Shown piece by piece: positions 12,100-22,900 of a DNA stretch of 64,000 bases. The translations under genes were made by a program, and so were the position numbers. This stretch comes from Plantago ovata. Taxonomy: Eukaryota > Streptophyta > Magnoliopsida > Lamiales > Plantaginaceae. The notes beneath the pieces were generated by a model. The model saw only the letters and a program-made list of their open reading frames with translations, was not told where the DNA came from and searched no databases. The stretch is taken from positions 73,878,496-73,942,495 of the forward strand of contig CM051457.1 of assembly GCA_028274465.1 (NCBI GenBank), given 5' to 3'. The first letter of the stretch is position 1. Every line of letters starts with the position of its first letter.

Positions 12100-13215
12100 T
12101 GACGATTGACGAGCGAAAATTTGTTTTAGACCTCAATTTTACTAGATCGCGTGATGTGTGGGAGGTTTATAATAAACATTTGACTATAGCTTTGTTAAAC
12201 AGGTGGAAAAATGTGTTGTTTGGGGTGGCTTCTTATTAATGGGGTTGAAGTTGATGAATGAAACGACGTGGATGTGTGAAAAAGGGTTGAGATTGATTAT
12301 AATCATATTTGTTGTTTTAAGTGTAATTAAGAGATTTTTTTTTTGGTATGGTTTTAATTATTATTGTTGTGGTTTAAGAAATATATGTATATAGTGCTAC
12401 AGTGTTGGATTTGTCCACTGTATGGTTTTAAGGGGATGTGGTGTGGTTATAAGTATATTTATTGTGGTCTTAATAACTTGTGTTGAGGTTATATGCATCA
12501 TGCTACTGTTTTAAGAGATTTTAGTGTGGTTTTAATTCTTGTTGTTGTGGTTTTTAAGAATTCGTGTTAAGGTTCTAAACATCCTTGATATGATTTTAGC
12601 TTCAGTTGCATGTTACTGTTGTGTTTCATTTTTAAGAGATTTTAGTGTGGTTTTAATTCCTCTTGTTGTCGCTTTAAGAAATTTATAATGCTATTGTGTT
12701 GGATTTGTCCATTATGTGGTGTTAAAGGAATATGGTGTGGTTATAAGTACTTTCATTGTGGTTTTAACGGGAGTTGTTATGGTTTTAAGCAGGTGCTAAT
12801 TATGTCAATCGAGTTTGATGAAGAAAAGGCATGAAGCAGAAGTTCTTCAACAAGTTTATTCGGAAATTCAACATTGTAGTGACTAAATGTTTCAAGTAGC
12901 TTATTGTAAACTTGTTTATTGATGTTTTAATGTCAAACCTCAATTTTTTGACTTGTTTGATATTGATTTTTTTTATATTTGTGAATGATTTTTTATTGCC
13001 ACTTAAAATTATAACAAACTATATTAAAACAATACTTTAACTTCTTAAAACCATTACATTATCTCTTAAAATCACACCAAATGATGTTAAAATTATAACA
13101 AAAACTTTCTGTACTAACAATTTAAAACCACAACATAAACTATTAAAACCACACCAAATGACGTTAAAACCATAACGAAAACTTTTGATGCTACCAACTC
13201 AAAATCACACCATAA
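12100..13215. repeat. Degenerate minisatellite in MULE-A, two opposed blocks
   Basis: Block 1 (about 12220-12790) repeats variants of 'tgtggttttaag' every 30-60 bp. Block 2 (about 13000-13215) carries the complement, 'ttaaaaccacacc'. The blocks are thus inverted relative to each other and flank the exon-like segment at 12793-12990. The same motif and layout appear in MULE-B. No protein-coding gene is seen in the repeat itself. Confidence 0.7.
12793..12834 (+). pseudogene. Conserved exon-like segment of the MULE family (copy in A)
   Basis: A good splice acceptor (ggttttaagcag) precedes gtgctaattATGTCAATC, encoding MSIEFDEEKA and then a stop. Similarity to MULE-B continues through the following untranslated-like sequence to about 12990. 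In B the same frame stays open for longer. Conservation between the two MULEs is higher here than in the minisatellite, which suggests a retained 3' exon of a MULE-borne or captured gene. I do not recognise the peptide. Confidence 0.45.
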
Positions 13216-13279
13216 CCTCTTCAAATCATACCGCGAATGGTCTGACCGGCCGGGCAGACCAGTTAAGCTAAAAGCCAGA

Positions 13280-13324
13280 CCTTTCCATTGATTTAGGAAA
13301 GGCTGCCTCTCCCTAGACTTTAGC
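13280..13324. repeat. MULE-A right terminal inverted repeat with internal hairpin
   Basis: Hairpin cctttcc-attgattta-ggaaagg, then ctgcctctccctagactttagc to the element end. It matches the left end of MULE-B almost base for base on the opposite strand (taaagtctagggataggtcc, cctttcctaaatcaatggaaagg). Confidence 0.75.
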
Positions 13325-13490
13325 ATTTTTTGGTCAATCCAGCTAAGGAAAAATGGACCCAGATGTAATTAAAAATACGATGGTCCCTTAGATGAAAAGT
13401 GAGCATCTAGTGGGGGTACAGAAGTAAAAATCCCTAAAAAAAGTGATCACCAAATACAAAGTGAGTTTCTAAGATGTGATGTATACAAAA

Positions 13491-13932
13491 AGACTCCAAT
13501 ATAAAATATAAATAAGGTCTTTCACTCCTATATTATTACTTTATTAAATATTTATTCCTACTTTATTAAATATTTATTCCTACTTTATTTAACAACTATT
13601 TTCATATTCCTACTTTATTTTCATATTTCACTTTTTTAAATTTCCATCATCCCAAAAACAAAACAGGGTAATTTAGGGTGGAAATGGTGGGGTAATATTC
13701 TAGCTAACACAAGTCAACAAAATTTATTTGGTTGATATTTTACTTTTCTCCTCTACTCTTTCTTGTTGGAAAAGAAAGTCTGTAGTAAAATTTCTATCTT
13801 CCAACAGTACACACCTATAAACTAAACTAAAACCCAAAATTGCTAAACAAACTCCATTTTCACTCTCGCGCCGTTTGGCTTGTTCAATTTTGATTCTCTC
13901 TGCACACACACAATCCGATTCCTTCGTACTCA
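13491..13932 (+). promoter_or_regulatory. Presumed promoter and 5' UTR of the PA200 gene
   Basis: This is the only non-transposon sequence between the nested elements and the start codon. A TATA-like cctataaa lies at 13814-13821, about 115 bp before the ATG, followed by a CT-rich, 5'-UTR-like stretch (13851-13930). An AT-rich tandem stretch ('cctactttattaaatatttatt') lies at about 13548-13620. The transposon nest ends only about 440 bp upstream of the start codon, so any older distal promoter elements have been pushed some 12 kb away. Confidence 0.5.
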
Positions 13933-16900
13933 ATGCATCTGTACAACTCATGGCTGCCGCCGCCCGTTGCGGAGGAGACTAAGCTCGAGAAGGAGGCCTT
14001 CGCCGGAGTTGTTAAGTCCGTTAAGGACTCTTACAACCCTCACGATCCTGAATCTGTTTATTCAACTCTTAAATGGGTATCTATTATTGATCTGTTAAGT
14101 GATTCTGTCCTAATTCTCGTATATTTCAGCAATTGTTTACTCTAATCCTGTATTTGATGAATCGGTTCTGTTTTCCAGTTTTGTTTGTTAAAAAATGCAC
14201 CGGATGATGTTTTTTGATGGAATTAATTAGAGGATTAGGGGGTGTTTAGTTGGTTATGTGTTGTGCAGAAATGAAATGATACTTGTGTGTGTTGCAATTT
14301 AGATAGAGATGGCCGAGAATCGAGATGAAGGATAGAGAAATATGCACAGAAATGAATTTATATATTTATTATTATTTTATTTTTTGAAGGTAAGGTAACT
14401 AAATCTGTGGTAATTGAAAGTGTCTAAGGTTATTTTAGATTGGAAATAGCTTGCAGTTTGTAGGCGGTAGAGAAACCATTGTAGGAGTAGTTATGAGGAT
14501 CCATCTGTGGCAGAATACTAAATCATGTTTTAGAGTTGTTACAGATAAACCTAGAATCCTAACCCAGCATTATCCAAATCTGGATTCTGGGAGTCAAGTA
14601 TCTATAACCAGCATTACCCTGAGATTAAAATATTACTGTGGATGGGTGTGTTGCATATGTTAGGACAGTTTGTTCTACATGTGCCTTTTTGTTGATGGTG
14701 GATTTGGATGGTTTTATGGTGGCTGAGGGGCATGGAGGGAAATTAGGCCTATCAGTAAATTACATATGCCGACACTTTGATTGTTTTGACATTTAGGGCT
14801 TGGCAAATGGAGCATAGAGCAATCATCATAGGTTTTAGTATTATTCTTACTGGCTTCAGTCCCCATCAATCTATCAACCTAGACATGGTGAGTTGGAGAG
14901 TCTTTTATCCTGACATTGGTAGATAGGAGATGTGTCTATCCGGTATCAGTATTTTGTGGCAGAAGTCGTTGAACTCAAAAATGTGGGAGTACTCAACTAT
15001 GCAAGTTGTATCACATATGGTACTCTAATATCACTGGAAAAAATTTATTACTATAATGTTAATAATACTAAGTGATATTGCAAATGCAATATCAATCATC
15101 TAATGACTGGTTTTTTGGATTGATGAAGTTTCTCAGGTTCCAAAAAATCATCTAATTAATATTTGGCATAATTTCCATCTATTTCTGATCCGCAAGTTTG
15201 AACATTATATTAAAACACAATAAACCCAAGTTTGGTTTCGGGATGAGAACATTGGGGAACAATGCAAAATATATGTCAGGCTTTGTTTTGGATCATGTTT
15301 GATTAATTTTAGCATATTAGCATCAAATGTGGTTACATGAGAACTTTTTAATATTTTTACACTTTATGGCAAGATTGCTGCAAAATATTATCTATAAGTA
15401 CCTTATGTGATGCAAATTGATTAGTTCAGTACTCCCGCATGATTTTAAAAAATAAAATACTTGACTATCTTATCTGTTATACTTTATATACTTGGGTGTT
15501 TTTTGTGAAATTAACTCAAGGAGAAACCTAACAATCATTTTGAGATCCAATGTCTTCGTTTAGAGTACACCTCATCAAAGGTCCTGTGGATTTTCTTACA
15601 CTGCTTCATTACCCCATGTTACTTTCTATTTTTGTCAAACGTCCTGTGTAATTCTGAGTGTGCAAGACCAGTCTTGGTGTCTTGAGCAGTCACTGGGTTG
15701 TTATCCATTTTAGGTCCTTGAGGAGTTCAATTTCAACCATTTTTCCATGCAGTAAGGTGATGCAACATTAAAAATTTAAGACGACTAAGAGTCCAATTTG
15801 ACAGCTGAGTACTGGGGTCTTAATTGTATTTTATTAAGTGATGGTATTTTTCTGTTACTGGATAGGTATTTAAATAGTAGAGATTGAGTAAGACTTGGAA
15901 GTTGATATAATTTCACTCGTACAAGAGTCATACAATTTATTTTTCTATTTGGCTAATAATAATTTTTGTACCCATGCTCGTACGAGTTGTTGCACTCGCA
16001 CAAAAGAATTGGGTAACTTTCTAGTAAATAGTATTGTGTGTTACTAACTTACCTTTTATTCATGTTTTGTTTTGTTTCTTTGTCCTGCATTCAAGAACAA
16101 ATGAACCAGTACCTGTTAGAGGTGGTCTTAATTGGTTAAAACTTCAAGTATGTCCTCCTCTTTTGTAAGGTCGTTCCTTGTAATCATTCGATGGTACTGT
16201 CAACTAGGGAGTTGAATATTGACTTTTTATTGATGAAGGAACTCTGTAATGAATAGATGCATCGTTTCATGTTGCATGTATATGTAATATCAGATAAAAT
16301 TTGTCTGGCACCTGTTATTGATAAATCTATATTTCTTACCATCTGACTGAGCAGCTTTGTAAATGCCAAAAGCGATTTATCTGTTGAAGATGTCAATACT
16401 CTTATAGAACTTGGACTAGAACTATTTCAGACATCAAAGAACAAGCTACATGCTCAGGTGACTCCCATATTTAGGCTGATTTCTAGCTCGAAGGCTTGTG
16501 AACCTTTTCAATATACGATCTGATTTTTTTTTTCCATTCTCTTAAACTAGGTTAGATGGGGAAACATTCTGGTGAAATTATTGAACAAATACAGGAAAAA
16601 GTTGACCCTGGAAGTTCAGTGGAGGCCTCTGTATGAAATTTTAATTCAGACACACTTTTCGAGGTTAGAGCACTGGCGTTCTACTCTTTGTTATTCTTTC
16701 TTATTCATCTCTACACTAAAATATGCTTAAATGCAGAGGGTTCAAATATTATGAAGATTTGGTTTTATTTGAATCTGAATTATTATAGGCTGCTGCCCAT
16801 ATCTATACCATTATGAATATTTCCTTATACTTCAGCATTGTAAAAGTTTTATTTCCACGTCAAGTGGACCAACTAATTGGGCTTTGACCACTTTGTATGA

Positions 16901-19900
16901 AGATACAATTTACATAGTGAGGTTACTGAACATTCTTCTTTTTTTTTTTTTTTTTTTATCAACTTTCGTATTCATCTACATTTTTCTTATGTACCTAATG
17001 CAAATGATTTAAGCATTTACAAAAATATGGTTTCATTTGAATCTAAAATATAACAGGCTGTTCATTTTTATAGCTTCACTAATATTCCCTGTATACTTCA
17101 GCATGGTAAATTTTTTCTTGCTATGCCATCTGGACCAAAGATGTTGTGAATTATGTTTTGGGCACTCTGAGTTCCTTAAAGCTGCAGTGCTGTACTTTCC
17201 CCTGAAGATGAGAGTGCACTTTCTTGTCTGTTATTTAAGTGTCAGATAATATGGGTACTAGCAGTTTGACATATCTGTCAACATTGTACATAGTGCAGTT
17301 AGAATTGGCGATTATTCAATGCGGAAATGATATAAGTAACGATGGTAATAGTAGTTGTCAATATCTTGCATCTTGAGGAAGCTTTGTTTTTAAGCTGATT
17401 TTCCAATCCTGTCCAGGAGTACGGGCCCGGAGGGGTGGAGGTTGAGACAACGACATTTTGAATCGGTTACTTCTCTGGTTAGGTCTTGCCGAAGGTTCTT
17501 CCCTGCTGGTTCTGCCTCTGAGATATGGTCTGAGTTTAGGTATTTCTTCTATCTTTTCCTGTTGTTTGCCATAATTTTACCTTTAGTTTCAAACATCACT
17601 GCTCCTGTCATATCAGGACAAGTAAACTCTGAAGTTAAACGTAAACGTTGTCTGCATTTGTCTGTATCTTCCTTTTTCACTGTTCTTTAGAGTGCATGCA
17701 GAGGTTGATTGAGGAAGATTTGGCTTGGAGAGGTGGTATAGTACTAGTAACAAAAATGACACATGAAGCAGCACGCTCTCTTTGGCAGAGGAAAACCAAG
17801 AAAATTTTGGAGTGTTGATTACTCCATCCGTGTCAATAGATTCTTAACATTTACTATTACGGGTGTGTGTTAGGCATATTTTGTTAATTAGATAAGTGGT
17901 GGGACAAATAGAAAGTATTTAATAAAAGTATATAGAAGTGGGTGGGTGGGTTGGGTATGCTTTTCTTGTTTGTTAGATTGATGGGCTTAGATGTAATTTA
18001 AACGAATAACACTCCGTCCTTTCCAATAATAACTTCCTAGGTTGTTGTTTTTGGCTTATTAACCCAAAATGACACTTTATGAACACGATTAAGTCTGAAA
18101 AATATGATTCATCCATATTTAAAAAACAATTCAGAAACAGATTTATTTCCCCATCAAATCTATATCCACTGAGAGCCATGTGTTTTTACTCTGCCTAAGA
18201 ATATTGACATCAGTTCCCCCTGTTCATGGACTTTTGAAACAGAAAAATCTTCTATCTGTAACATCTGGAAATGATAATATAGATCTACTTTGGCACAGAC
18301 CAAGAAGTTTAATCTGGTGCATTGTGGAAATTGCCAAAAAGAAGTTTCTTGGAGTATTTAAATCTCATCAACTCATGTCCATTCCTTCATACATATCAAT
18401 CAAGTAATTAAATGCAATAGAGTTGCTAAAGCTTCAATTGCACCTCCAAGTAATTTGTCGGTGCTTGGCTTTGATTCTGCTTGCAGAGGACTCGGGGTCA
18501 TATAGCATTTTCTCAGTGAAATTTTTTATCTATACTTATTTTTCTTAATATTTTCAAATACCTGCTTTCTCAACGTAAGCATTTATTCACGTAGGGTTAT
18601 CTTATTCTGCCATCTTCAATTATCTAACCTAGCATCTAATGTCAAATATGATATTAGCAAGGGATTGCTTACTTTCAGATTTTACTATCAACTTTTTAAT
18701 TTCGGGTATTGAAATAACTATCATCTCCCATGTCATTTGGATGTTTATTCGGGCTAATGATTTTCATTGTACAAATAACTTTTCAGTTCTCTAATGGAGA
18801 ACCCATGGCATAATGCTTCATTTGAAGGTGCTGGATATCTGAGACTTTTCCTCCCAACGAACCCCGAAAATCAGGATTTCTTTCAACAGTAAGTAATGCT
18901 TCTAATTCAGTGTAACATTTTAAAAATTGTTTATGCATGGCGTATTTGTACATTAATTTTTTCGGTTGCCATTGTAGTGAATGGATCAAAACATGCTTAG
19001 ACCATTGGGGTTCAATTACAAATTGCCAGTTCTGGAACAGCCAATGGGCCTCTGTCACTGCTCGTGTAATAAAGAGCTATGGTTCTGTTGATTGGGAGGG
19101 TTTCATGCCTGATCTATTCAATATTTACTTGAATACGTTTGAGGTGGGTATATTTTCATTAGTTTACTTTATAATGCTGATATCGTGTCATAGATGACTA
19201 GGAAATCTGTTCAGATTTACTTTTGCTTATGGATTGTGCACATCATCCATCTATTCTGATATGTGGCCAACTCAAATAATAGTTGGTTGGCAAATGAATG
19301 GATATTTTTTTTTGAAGAAGTTCATGGAAAGGGACAAAGGATATATGAAATGGGTAAAACAAAAAGAGGATACAGAGGGGAAAAAAAGTTACATCTGTTA
19401 GTTAACAAATACTTCGTATAACTTGGGTGAATGGAGGTTGTACTCCTGTTCCTATAGTTATCTATTTGACGGATTCAGGTAGATGAGGAAAATAGATAAT
19501 CATATGATTAGGTGAAGGGGTTAAGATGCTAGATTGAATATGATGAGCAAAATAGATCCTTTATTACTTAATTATAAATATGGTACCATACATAGTAGAG
19601 TGCCATATCTTTAGTTGATTTGCGACAGGAAATTATAAAACACAATAATTAAAGAAAGGGACATTCTTGGCAGGGTATTCTCTTCTATTCCCAGCTAATC
19701 ATGTTGTGGAACTCTTGCGCAGAATTATGTTTCTTCCGGGCACCAGGTTTGGTTGGGTTCGCGTGCCGTGTTCTATATTTGGAAAATCCATTGCTAGATG
19801 GAAGAAATTCAAAGTTAAACAACTAGATCTATAGGTAGATGGAAAAAAAGAAAAACAAATATGAATAACCTATAGCTTTTGAAAGTGAGAGGGGACGAGA

Positions 19901-22900
19901 AATGGAGAGAAAAAAGTGCAAAAAAAAAAAAAAAAGAAATAAAAAAGAGGAGGTTGCGATGGGAGAGGAGAAGAGAAGTTAAAGTTACTGCAGAATAAAA
20001 CAAAGGATGCTGGAAATTTGTTCTAGGGTTTAAATCATGGGTCTATAATTGTTTCGTTATTGAGTTTTTTTTTTGGCTTTATAATGAAAAAAGCGGGCCA
20101 AACAGTCTAGCACACTTCAGTTGCTTTTTGTGTTGGAGTAATGTTTCAGTTGAAAATGACTATAATTATGGATATAAGTATAAAAATGAAAAAGAACATA
20201 CCACACACGCAGACATGTACTGTATATATTTTCCAATTACTAGTGAATCATGTTCCAAACGTTGTGAATCCGTGATTTGTGATTCACTAAAGAATTGGGT
20301 TTTCCATGGGGTTCAAATCTTGTACTGTGATTGCACCTGTTTTTGGTCGTTCCGCGATTCAGGTAACCGCATGAGCTACCAGAAACAATCTGTTTGAAAT
20401 AAATCCATTAGGCATAGGAGCGCTTCGGTTGCGGTTGAAGCTGACAAGTTTTGTTCCTCTCGAAGGACAAGTATTTGGATATGGTTTTTACCAAATTTGG
20501 TGCTTCGCTTCACAACAACATAAATTTTCTTTTTGCTTTTGAATGTATGGCTTTGCCCATAAGTGTCCTATATGAGCTTAGCTCGAGTTCAAGTTACTAG
20601 AAGACTGAGCCTATATCTACTGATATTTCCCTGTACTTGAGTAGATATTTTCTAGTCTTTACATTGTAATCTTCTCTCCCAGGCTCTCTTTAGTGTGGTT
20701 TTCACCAAGTCAAAAATACCCCCCCTGTGAATCTATAAAGTAATCCTGTTTTATTTTATAGTTTGAACTGTAGTACATCAAGTCACATATATACACGATA
20801 CAATCAATCTAGATCCTAAAGTTAAGCTTTATGTTAAGCCTCCAGTCAACGGTCAACTGACATGTATGTCTCTAGCTATCAATCCACAGCCAGCCCTATA
20901 ACTAAGCTTACAAGAATATGAATATAGCCATTTACTATACTTGCAACAATCCCCCTCAAGTGGAGCATTGATATTAATCACGCCCAGCTTATTGCAAATA
21001 TACTCTATTTGTGGATCATTCAGAGCTTATTTTTCAAAATATCCCTAGTTCTCCAGTTCTAACTGGACTTGCGGAGATCAAATCTTATCTTTTCATGAAT
21101 GAAGTTGCAATTAATTTCGACGTGTGGTTCATTCTTGAAAAACTCGATTTGAAGCAATATAAAGAGCAGCTTGATTGTCACACCATAGTTCCATACGTAG
21201 AGAAATATCTACACCAATCTCTTTATGCGGATTATGTATCCACCTTGTAAAAACCAAAGTGTTACTATGAACATACATATTTATATATTATTAATGTATT
21301 TTAAATACTCTGAAAATTATGTGCTTCCCGATGGATGCTCAATAGGAGTTGTTGCTTTTCCTATTCTAATGTAAGTATTTTGTTTTCCATCATCACTTAC
21401 CTCCATCTTCGATTATTTCTTACGAAATATTTCATAAACCTGTTTGACTTGTGTTCTTGTGCCATGACATTTCATAGTTTGATACTTTGATGTTGCAGTA
21501 GTGAATATGTACATGTTGAAATAATTGTTCAATTAAATATGAAGATGCTACATCCCCTTCTAGGAACTTCTTTTAATTTAACAAACTATGTGAAATGTGG
21601 ACAGGTTCCTGTAGCAAATGGGAATGGTTCTTATCCTTTCACTATTGACGTTCCCAGAAACACAAGATTTTTATTTGCAAATCGAATTGTTACTCCATCA
21701 AAGGCTGTTGCTAAATCAATTGTAAGATCTCTATTTGTTGCATTGTAAATTTGTAACCCACTCCAAATGATTTTGGAAAAAGTCTACTGATTCCAAACTG
21801 CTTGTCTGACTGAAAATGCAGGTATATTTATTGAAACCTGGTGGCTCTGCACAATCACATTTTGGGAAATTGGTCAACCTCTTAGAGCAGTTTGTTTCGA
21901 GAATTTCTTTTCTACAATTTCCTTGATTACAAATTTGGTTTTATTTATTAAAAATAGTTAGTAATGTCTGATCTATTTTCATTATTAGGTATTACCATCC
22001 TTCGAATGGTGGCCGCTGGACTTATTCACTAGAGCAGCTCTTGTTTCACCTGGTGAACTCATTTTTGAAGAGATTGCAACATGAGCAACTGTAATAAATC
22101 TTTAGCTTATGGCTCTAACTTTGGCTCATTGTTATACTTTCTGAAAGCTATTGTTGCAGGTGTAAAGATGTCGGTGAGCAGTGTGAACGATTCTTGACCC
22201 AGTCTGAGAGGGGTTCTTTTGTTAATACCATATTGAAGTTAATTGATCGTGGTCAGTATAGCAAAAGTAGTAATCTTTCTGAAACAGTGGCTTCTGCAAC
22301 GTCGATCTTGTCATATGTGGAGCCAAATCTGGTTCTGCCTTTCTTGGCGTCGCGGTTCCATATGGCTTTGGAGACTGTAAGTTCCACCTCTGAGATGAAC
22401 ATTAACTTTCTGTTTGCTTGTTTCTGAAAAATTAAAGGATTTCTGAATTTATTGTACACACTCGTTATGTATAGGCAATATAGTTCAATAATAAGAAAAT
22501 GGTTTCTGTTTTTTGATATATTGACTTTCTGATGCAATCAGATGACAGCGACCCATCAGTTAAAGAGTGCTGTGACCTCTGTAGCATTCTCTGGGCGACC
22601 ACTTCTGTTCACTTCTTTATCCGCTTTGAACATCAATGCATCTAGTGGTATTGGAGATGATTCATTTGCTGATCTGCTGATGGTTTCATTGTCGAATGCA
22701 TTACTTGGCATGGATGCCAATGATCCACCTAAAACCATGGCAACCATACAACTCATTGGTTCTTTATTCTCCAGTGTACGTCTTCTTTCTACAGTTAGTC
22801 TGCTTAGTGGTTAATAATGAACTGAGAGTTAGCTTATTCATCTTTCATCTACAGATCTCTTCCCTGGATGAAATTATGGACGTGGCATCAGCTATTCCGT

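Larger units (their letters stand above)
2606..13324. mobile_element. MULE-A: non-autonomous Mutator-like element with terminal hairpins
   Basis: The left end is gagtaagtataataagaggc and the right end, read inward on the other strand, is gctaaagtctagggagaggc; both then run into 'cctttcct'. The element is flanked by an exact 9-bp repeat, attttttgg, at 2597-2605 and 13325-13333. Directly inside each terminal repeat is a small hairpin (cctttcctatataataggaaagg on the left, cctttccattgatttaggaaagg on the right). No MURA-type transposase was found, so it is non-autonomous. The left interior looks like a 5' UTR and captured exonic sequence; the right interior is a minisatellite with a conserved exon-like segment. 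A Helitron occupies most of its length. MULE-B at 34.3-37.2 kb is the same family in opposite orientation. Confidence 0.8.
2021..13434. mobile_element. Family-C MULE-like MITE, copy C2 (interrupted by MULE-A)
   Basis: C2 starts with gggtcattacatctagatcc and ends with ...gtacagaagtaaaaatccc; the ends are imperfect inverted repeats. It is flanked by an exact 9-bp direct repeat, taaaaaaag, at 2012-2020 and 13435-13443, the target-site duplication length typical of Mutator-like elements. Removing MULE-A leaves about 686 bp, close to the 789 bp of C3. The core (2390-2486) is a strong palindrome: acggagctgcc-a-ggcagctccgt, inside outer 'atccggtaccgg' arms, flanked by pyrimidine-rich then purine-rich stretches. 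It has no protein-coding capacity. It sits inside C1, a member of its own family. Confidence 0.75.
1079..13490. mobile_element. Family-C MULE-like MITE, copy C1 (outermost, interrupted)
   Basis: C1 is a small non-coding element split by the insertion of C2. Its left part (about 1079-2020) has the same landmarks, in the same order, as C2 and C3: a 'ccacgaatttgacttttgac' block (1182-1201), T-rich then A-rich arms, a palindromic core with 'agtaccgg' (about 1617-1740), and a 'ttgtttgg..' block near 1936. Its right end resumes at 13444. The bases before C2 (gatgtaat) and after it (gtgag.ttcta) align with an uninterrupted stretch of C2 at about 13364-13412. Outer ends are approximate because termini and target duplication are eroded. 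Without insertions it would be about 1 kb. No coding capacity is seen. Confidence 0.6.

Noticed and set aside
19815-20003. Minus-strand open frame in PA200 intron 6
   Set aside because: Phe/Ser-rich translation of an A-rich low-complexity stretch; no domain.
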